64,000 nucleotides of DNA, taken from contig NZ_CP015772.1 of assembly GCF_001654455.1 (NCBI RefSeq), positions 1 through 64,000 of the forward strand, read 5' to 3'. The notes under the pieces are model-generated. The model was not told the origin of the DNA. It ran no database searches and saw only the letters and a program-made list of their open reading frames with translations. The DNA is from Niabella ginsenosidivorans (GTDB lineage: Bacteria > Bacteroidota > Bacteroidia > Chitinophagales > Chitinophagaceae). Positions 61,069-64,000 of the stretch are shown piece by piece (the first letter of the stretch is position 1; each line of letters starts with the position of its first letter). The position numbers and the translations under genes were made by a program.

Positions 61069-62613
61069 ATGACAAAGCCGGGCCGGCCATTATCCATTGT
61101 GTTTTTCTATTTGTTTTTGCTGCTTCCGGCAAGTGTTTTTGCCCAGGAGAAATGGACCATTAATAATGTTCCTGATCCCAAAGCACATGCAAGCGGGAAT
61201 TATGTAAGCAATCCGGATGGCGTTTTGAATGACGGCACGGTGGCTTCTGTCAATGCTTATCTGAAACAACTGGAAGATTCCACAACTGACCAGGTGGCAG
61301 TGGTGGTACTGAACTCTATCGGAAAGCAGGAGCCGCGCAGCTTTGCAACAGAGCTGCTCCGGCGGTGGGGGATTGGTCAGCAAGGCAGGAATAACGGTGT
61401 ATTGATCCTGCTGGTGATGGACCAGCGGAGAATGGAATTTGAAGTAGGATACGGGTTAGAAGGTAAGCTGACAGATCTTGTTCCCAAACAGATCCAGGAA
61501 GTATATATGGTGCCCTATGCAAAAAAAGGTGATTATGATGCTGCGGTGCTCAACGGGGTGGAACAGGTATGCGAAGTGCTTCTGGGAAATGCAGTTGCTG
61601 ATGAGCAAAAAACCGGGGAAGTATATGGCCGGAGCCCGGTTGCCCCGGGTGCAGGCTATACTGAACTCGTATCATCAGCTCCTGCGGCTACGGATCTTTT
61701 TGATTTATATAGAAGGCATGTTGGGTTCGGAGGCTTTTGGATGTTACTGTTTTATGGGATCTTTTTAGTTGCAGGGCTTATTAACGTATTTAAAAGTAAA
61801 GACAAAAATAATTTTTTCTTTTCTGCAAGACCCTGGTGGTTCTCTTTTCTCCAGTTTTTGTGTACCTATGTATTGTTTGCGGTAATAGTATTTGTTATTG
61901 CGGGCATTAAGATCAATTTTTTTACCGGGCTTGCATTTTTTTATTTATACGGAGTAGGTTACCTGTCTTCTACAGTGTACTGGCTCCTGTATCGCTTAAA
62001 GCTGGAAGAACGAAAAAGAACGGAATATGATCTTTTGTATCTATACGCACGGCAGCTGGATCAGAGGTGGAAACAGTCTGTTGCCGGTAAGCTGTTTCCT
62101 TTTCCACTCCGTAATTACCGGGTAACGGTAGGGCAGTACCTGGCACGTTTGAAACAGGGCATGGTGATCAGCCATACTGGTAGCAAAATGCGTCTGCTGG
62201 ATGAAAAACAGGATGATGCGTATCTTACCAAGGCCCAAAAGCTGGAAGAACAACTAAAGTCTGTAGATTATGATGTGTGGGCGGAGCAGGGAAGTAAGGA
62301 ATTTAAGCTGCATGGCGTTTTATTAAGCAGTAAGTACAGTCATTGCCCCAAATGCAACACAATGGCGTATTGCCTGAAATCAGACACTACCATTCAATCA
62401 GCTACCTATTCCAGAAGCGGTATCGGGCTAAAAGTATATGAATGTAAATACTGCGGTTATCAGGAAAAAAAAGAATATACGATTCCCAAAAAAAGTAATT
62501 CTTCTTCATCCGGCAGCAGCGGTGGTTCCTGGAGCAGCGGTTCTTCTTCCAGCTCCGGCAGCAGTTGGGGTGGTGGCAGCTCTGGTGGTGGCGGTGCCGG
62601 CAGTAGCTGGTGA
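61069..62613 (+). CDS. TPM domain protein with zinc-ribbon and Gly/Ser tail
   Basis: A 514-residue membrane protein. Signal peptide at 1-25 ending VFAQEK, TPM (YgcG/Psb32-type) domain about 28-170 with VASVNAYLKQLEDSTTDQVA and LRRWGIGQQGRNNGVLILLV, three hydrophobic segments (about 225-245, 260-285, 290-310), and a C-terminal zinc-ribbon with CPKC and CKYC (about 425-465), then a low-complexity Gly/Ser/Trp tail. TPM proteins are linked to membrane-protein quality control and biogenesis. Exact role unknown. Confidence 0.83.
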   Translation: MTKPGRPLSIVFFYLFLLLPASVFAQEKWTINNVPDPKAHASGNYVSNPDGVLNDGTVASVNAYLKQLEDSTTDQVAVVVLNSIGKQEPRSFATELLRRWGIGQQGRNNGVLILLVMDQRRMEFEVGYGLEGKLTDLVPKQIQEVYMVPYAKKGDYDAAVLNGVEQVCEVLLGNAVADEQKTGEVYGRSPVAPGAGYTELVSSAPAATDLFDLYRRHVGFGGFWMLLFYGIFLVAGLINVFKSKDKNNFFFSARPWWFSFLQFLCTYVLFAVIVFVIAGIKINFFTGLAFFYLYGVGYLSSTVYWLLYRLKLEERKRTEYDLLYLYARQLDQRWKQSVAGKLFPFPLRNYRVTVGQYLARLKQGMVISHTGSKMRLLDEKQDDAYLTKAQKLEEQLKSVDYDVWAEQGSKEFKLHGVLLSSKYSHCPKCNTMAYCLKSDTTIQSATYSRSGIGLKVYECKYCGYQEKKEYTIPKKSNSSSSGSSGGSWSSGSSSSSGSSWGGGSSGGGGAGSSW

Positions 62614-62622
62614 TGCTGCCGG

Positions 62623-63114
62623 TTAAACTGTGTGCAGTTCCTCTCTTTGATTTTCATCAATGACTATGGTTTGGGTCCACCGGTCCTGCCATGGGTCGCA
62701 TGGAGTTCCCAACGCGCTGAATGCGCAAAACGGAACAGCACGGCTAAAGCCCCGAAGGAAAGCGGTTTTGGAAGAAATGATGCTCCCGTCTGCATTAACA
62801 GCCCTGGTCTTTGTAACCAGCTTGCCGATTGATCTCCCTTTAAAGATTGTTTCCATAAGGCCCATATAAAGGGCATAAAAAACAAGGGTGCATAATCTGT
62901 CTATAAGGTTTAAACCCTGATCACCATTAGCCAGCGCATCAATAAAGTCAGGGGCTATCAGCGCAATAATGATTCCGAGTATAAAAAACAGGCAGTAAAA
63001 CACCACCAAGTCAATAAGATAATTGGCAAGGCGCTTACCGGCGCTTGCTCTTACATATTCGTAATCAGTGTCAAAAATTGAGATTTGCTGGCCGGTAGCC
63101 GGTTCCTGGTACAT
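62623..63114 (-). CDS. RDD family membrane protein
   Basis: A 163-residue protein with the RDD domain: ASAGKRLANYLIDLVVFYCL near the start (Arg and Asp of the RDD signature), three helices, and GRSIGKLVTKTRAVNADGS in the conserved loop after helix 2. The function is unknown; some RDD proteins act as Na+/H+ antiporters. Convergent with the TPM gene, ten bases between the stops. Confidence 0.86.
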   Translation of the reverse strand: MYQEPATGQQISIFDTDYEYVRASAGKRLANYLIDLVVFYCLFFILGIIIALIAPDFIDALANGDQGLNLIDRLCTLVFYALYMGLMETIFKGRSIGKLVTKTRAVNADGSIISSKTAFLRGFSRAVPFCAFSALGTPCDPWQDRWTQTIVIDENQREELHTV

Positions 63115-63252
63115 ATAATCAATTTACTTTGCAGTTTAAAATTCTGGTAAAATTAGGCATTAACCAATACAGGAACAAATCTGCCTCACAGGAATAAACC
63201 CCTTCTGCCTATCTACGGCAGGTAACCCGGCAGGATAGGGATATTTTTGAGC

Positions 63253-63704
63253 TTAATCTGCTTTCTTTATTATCTTAAATGACCCCGTTCCTGTTCCCGG
63301 ACTTGGATTCTTCCATTCGCCGTCTTTCATTTCTCCGTTTTTTTTATCGAAAACGGCAGTATGAACTTCCTGTACACCAATATTGTACCCGTAGCCATAG
63401 ATGCAGGTAGTGTTACATATAAGTGTATCTCCCCTCATCGTCCATGTACCTGTTGAAATATGTGTTTGGTCCGTCCATTTTGTTTCGTTAATCGCAGTTC
63501 CGTCAGGCTTCAGGATCAGACTGTAATATTGGCTTCCAAGCTCCGGGTAAATTCTACAGTATAGCTGCCTATCCAAATGCCCTCCGCTTTATAAGCCGGC
63601 ACCGGGGACTGTACATACGTAACTTCTTTTTTACATCCTGGAAATATTAAGCACGTTGTGATTAATATAATTACAGCAATTGGGCTCAAAGTCAAATTTT
63701 TCAT
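63253..63704 (-). pseudogene. Small lipoprotein gene with one -1 frameshift
   Basis: The upstream frame starts MKNLTLSPIAVIILITTCLI with a lipobox (IFPGC, Cys24) and continues GIWIGSYTVEF before the frame goes out; the downstream frame reads PELGSQYYSLILKPDG, TGTWTMRGDTLICNT and ends at 63253. Restoring one A (plus strand) in the run at 63549-63551 gives one protein of about 150 residues with SYTVEFYPELGSQYYS across the join. The GIWIGSY, STGTWTM pattern fits a lipocalin-like lipoprotein. True decay or a sequencing slip are both possible. Confidence 0.7.
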
Positions 63705-63844
63705 AGTAATTATTAATAGTTAGTGGTTACAGCAGGTAATAATCGTTTAGATGATTGATATTTTCATAATTCTTATAGCAAAGGGAGCAAAATTGTTTTA
63801 ATAAGTAAATATAATATAATTTACTGAATTATATATTAAAGAAT

Positions 63845-64000
63845 TCAGGTATACAACCCTCCATTAATGGAAAGAACCTGCCCTGTAATATAGGCGGCTT
63901 CTTTGGTAGCAAAGAAGCCAACGGCATGGGCCACTTCTTCCGGTGTGCCAAAGCGGTTGGCGGGGATCAGCTGTTTCATCTGCCCCTCGTCAATGTCTTC
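63845..64000 (-). CDS. SDR-family 3-oxoacyl-ACP reductase-like protein (partial, C-terminus)
   Basis: Only the last 51 codons lie in the window. They contain the [16 protein letters not shown] segment and the end motif [15 protein letters not shown], characteristic of FabG-like short-chain dehydrogenases. The catalytic residues are outside the window, so activity cannot be judged. Confidence 0.88.
   Translation of the reverse strand, partial: EDIDEGQMKQLIPANRFGTPEEVAHAVGFFATKEAAYITGQVLSINGGLYT

Noticed and set aside
1-64000. tRNA, rRNA, CRISPR arrays and insertion sequences
   Set aside because: No cloverleaf or rRNA-like sequence, no regularly spaced direct repeats, and no transposase-like protein were seen in the gaps.

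Overview
The window looks like a chromosomal segment of a Bacteroidota bacterium, most probably a Chitinophagaceae-type member; I cannot fix the genus. The signs are: an ArgF' type acylornithine carbamoyltransferase instead of ArgF; the Bacteroidota families DUF4836 and DUF4834; an IF-2 with a long charged N-terminal arm; many small lipoproteins with a Cys after a short signal; lack of Shine-Dalgarno-like spacing; and promoters of the Bacteroidota form TTG-N19-TAnnTTTG, the clearest at 22661-22690. No rRNA, tRNA, CRISPR array, complete insertion sequence or prophage was found. Almost everything is ordinary core-genome content.

Layout. 1-4429 (minus): arginine biosynthesis genes argD, argF', argB, with a YhcG-type PDDEXK nuclease inserted and translationally overlapped with argB. 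4658-9542: rhodanese/ArsR pair, tsaB and ridA (divergent), a 2-oxoacid:ferredoxin oxidoreductase alpha subunit without its beta partner, and a small P-loop kinase. 9734-16186: patatin with a membrane hairpin, S9 peptidase, gltX. 16187-18112: the least ordinary part, an unexplained 690-base stretch and then a Tlde1-like (DUF2778) peptidoglycan-targeting effector gene and a small lipoprotein gene, both broken by single-base losses.

18142-31287: MsbA-like exporter, rbfA, LolC/E-like permease, N-terminal half transketolase, WecA/MraY-like transferase, frr, mscL, scpA, osmC, M28 peptidase, rpiB, tatC, CNNM/CBS protein and gmk. 31615-37871 (minus): rimP-nusA-infB followed by a SurA-like chaperone, with a hairpin leader ahead of rimP. 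38077-40889: DUF4834, an NTF2-like lipoprotein, then a divergent metal cluster (merC on one side, SCO-fur on the other) around a GTTGCAA palindrome, and a holin-like protein.

41202-52913: GH95 fucosidase, DmpA-type peptidase coupled to a class IV aminotransferase, a lipoprotein, rlmN, a low-molecular-weight phosphatase with hisS, and a DUF4836-ABC ATPase-FtsX permease operon. 52905-64000: AI-2E family exporter, PIF1-like helicase, outer-membrane-like protein with a second patatin, copper-type P-ATPase, TPM protein, RDD protein, another frameshifted lipoprotein gene and the end of a FabG-like reductase. Functional links visible in the sequence are the arginine cluster, the rimP-nusA-infB translation cluster, the metal cluster, the lipoprotein/ABC operon and the candidate effector/immunity remnant. 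Several start codons lie only a few bases after a -7 box, which suggests leaderless transcripts.
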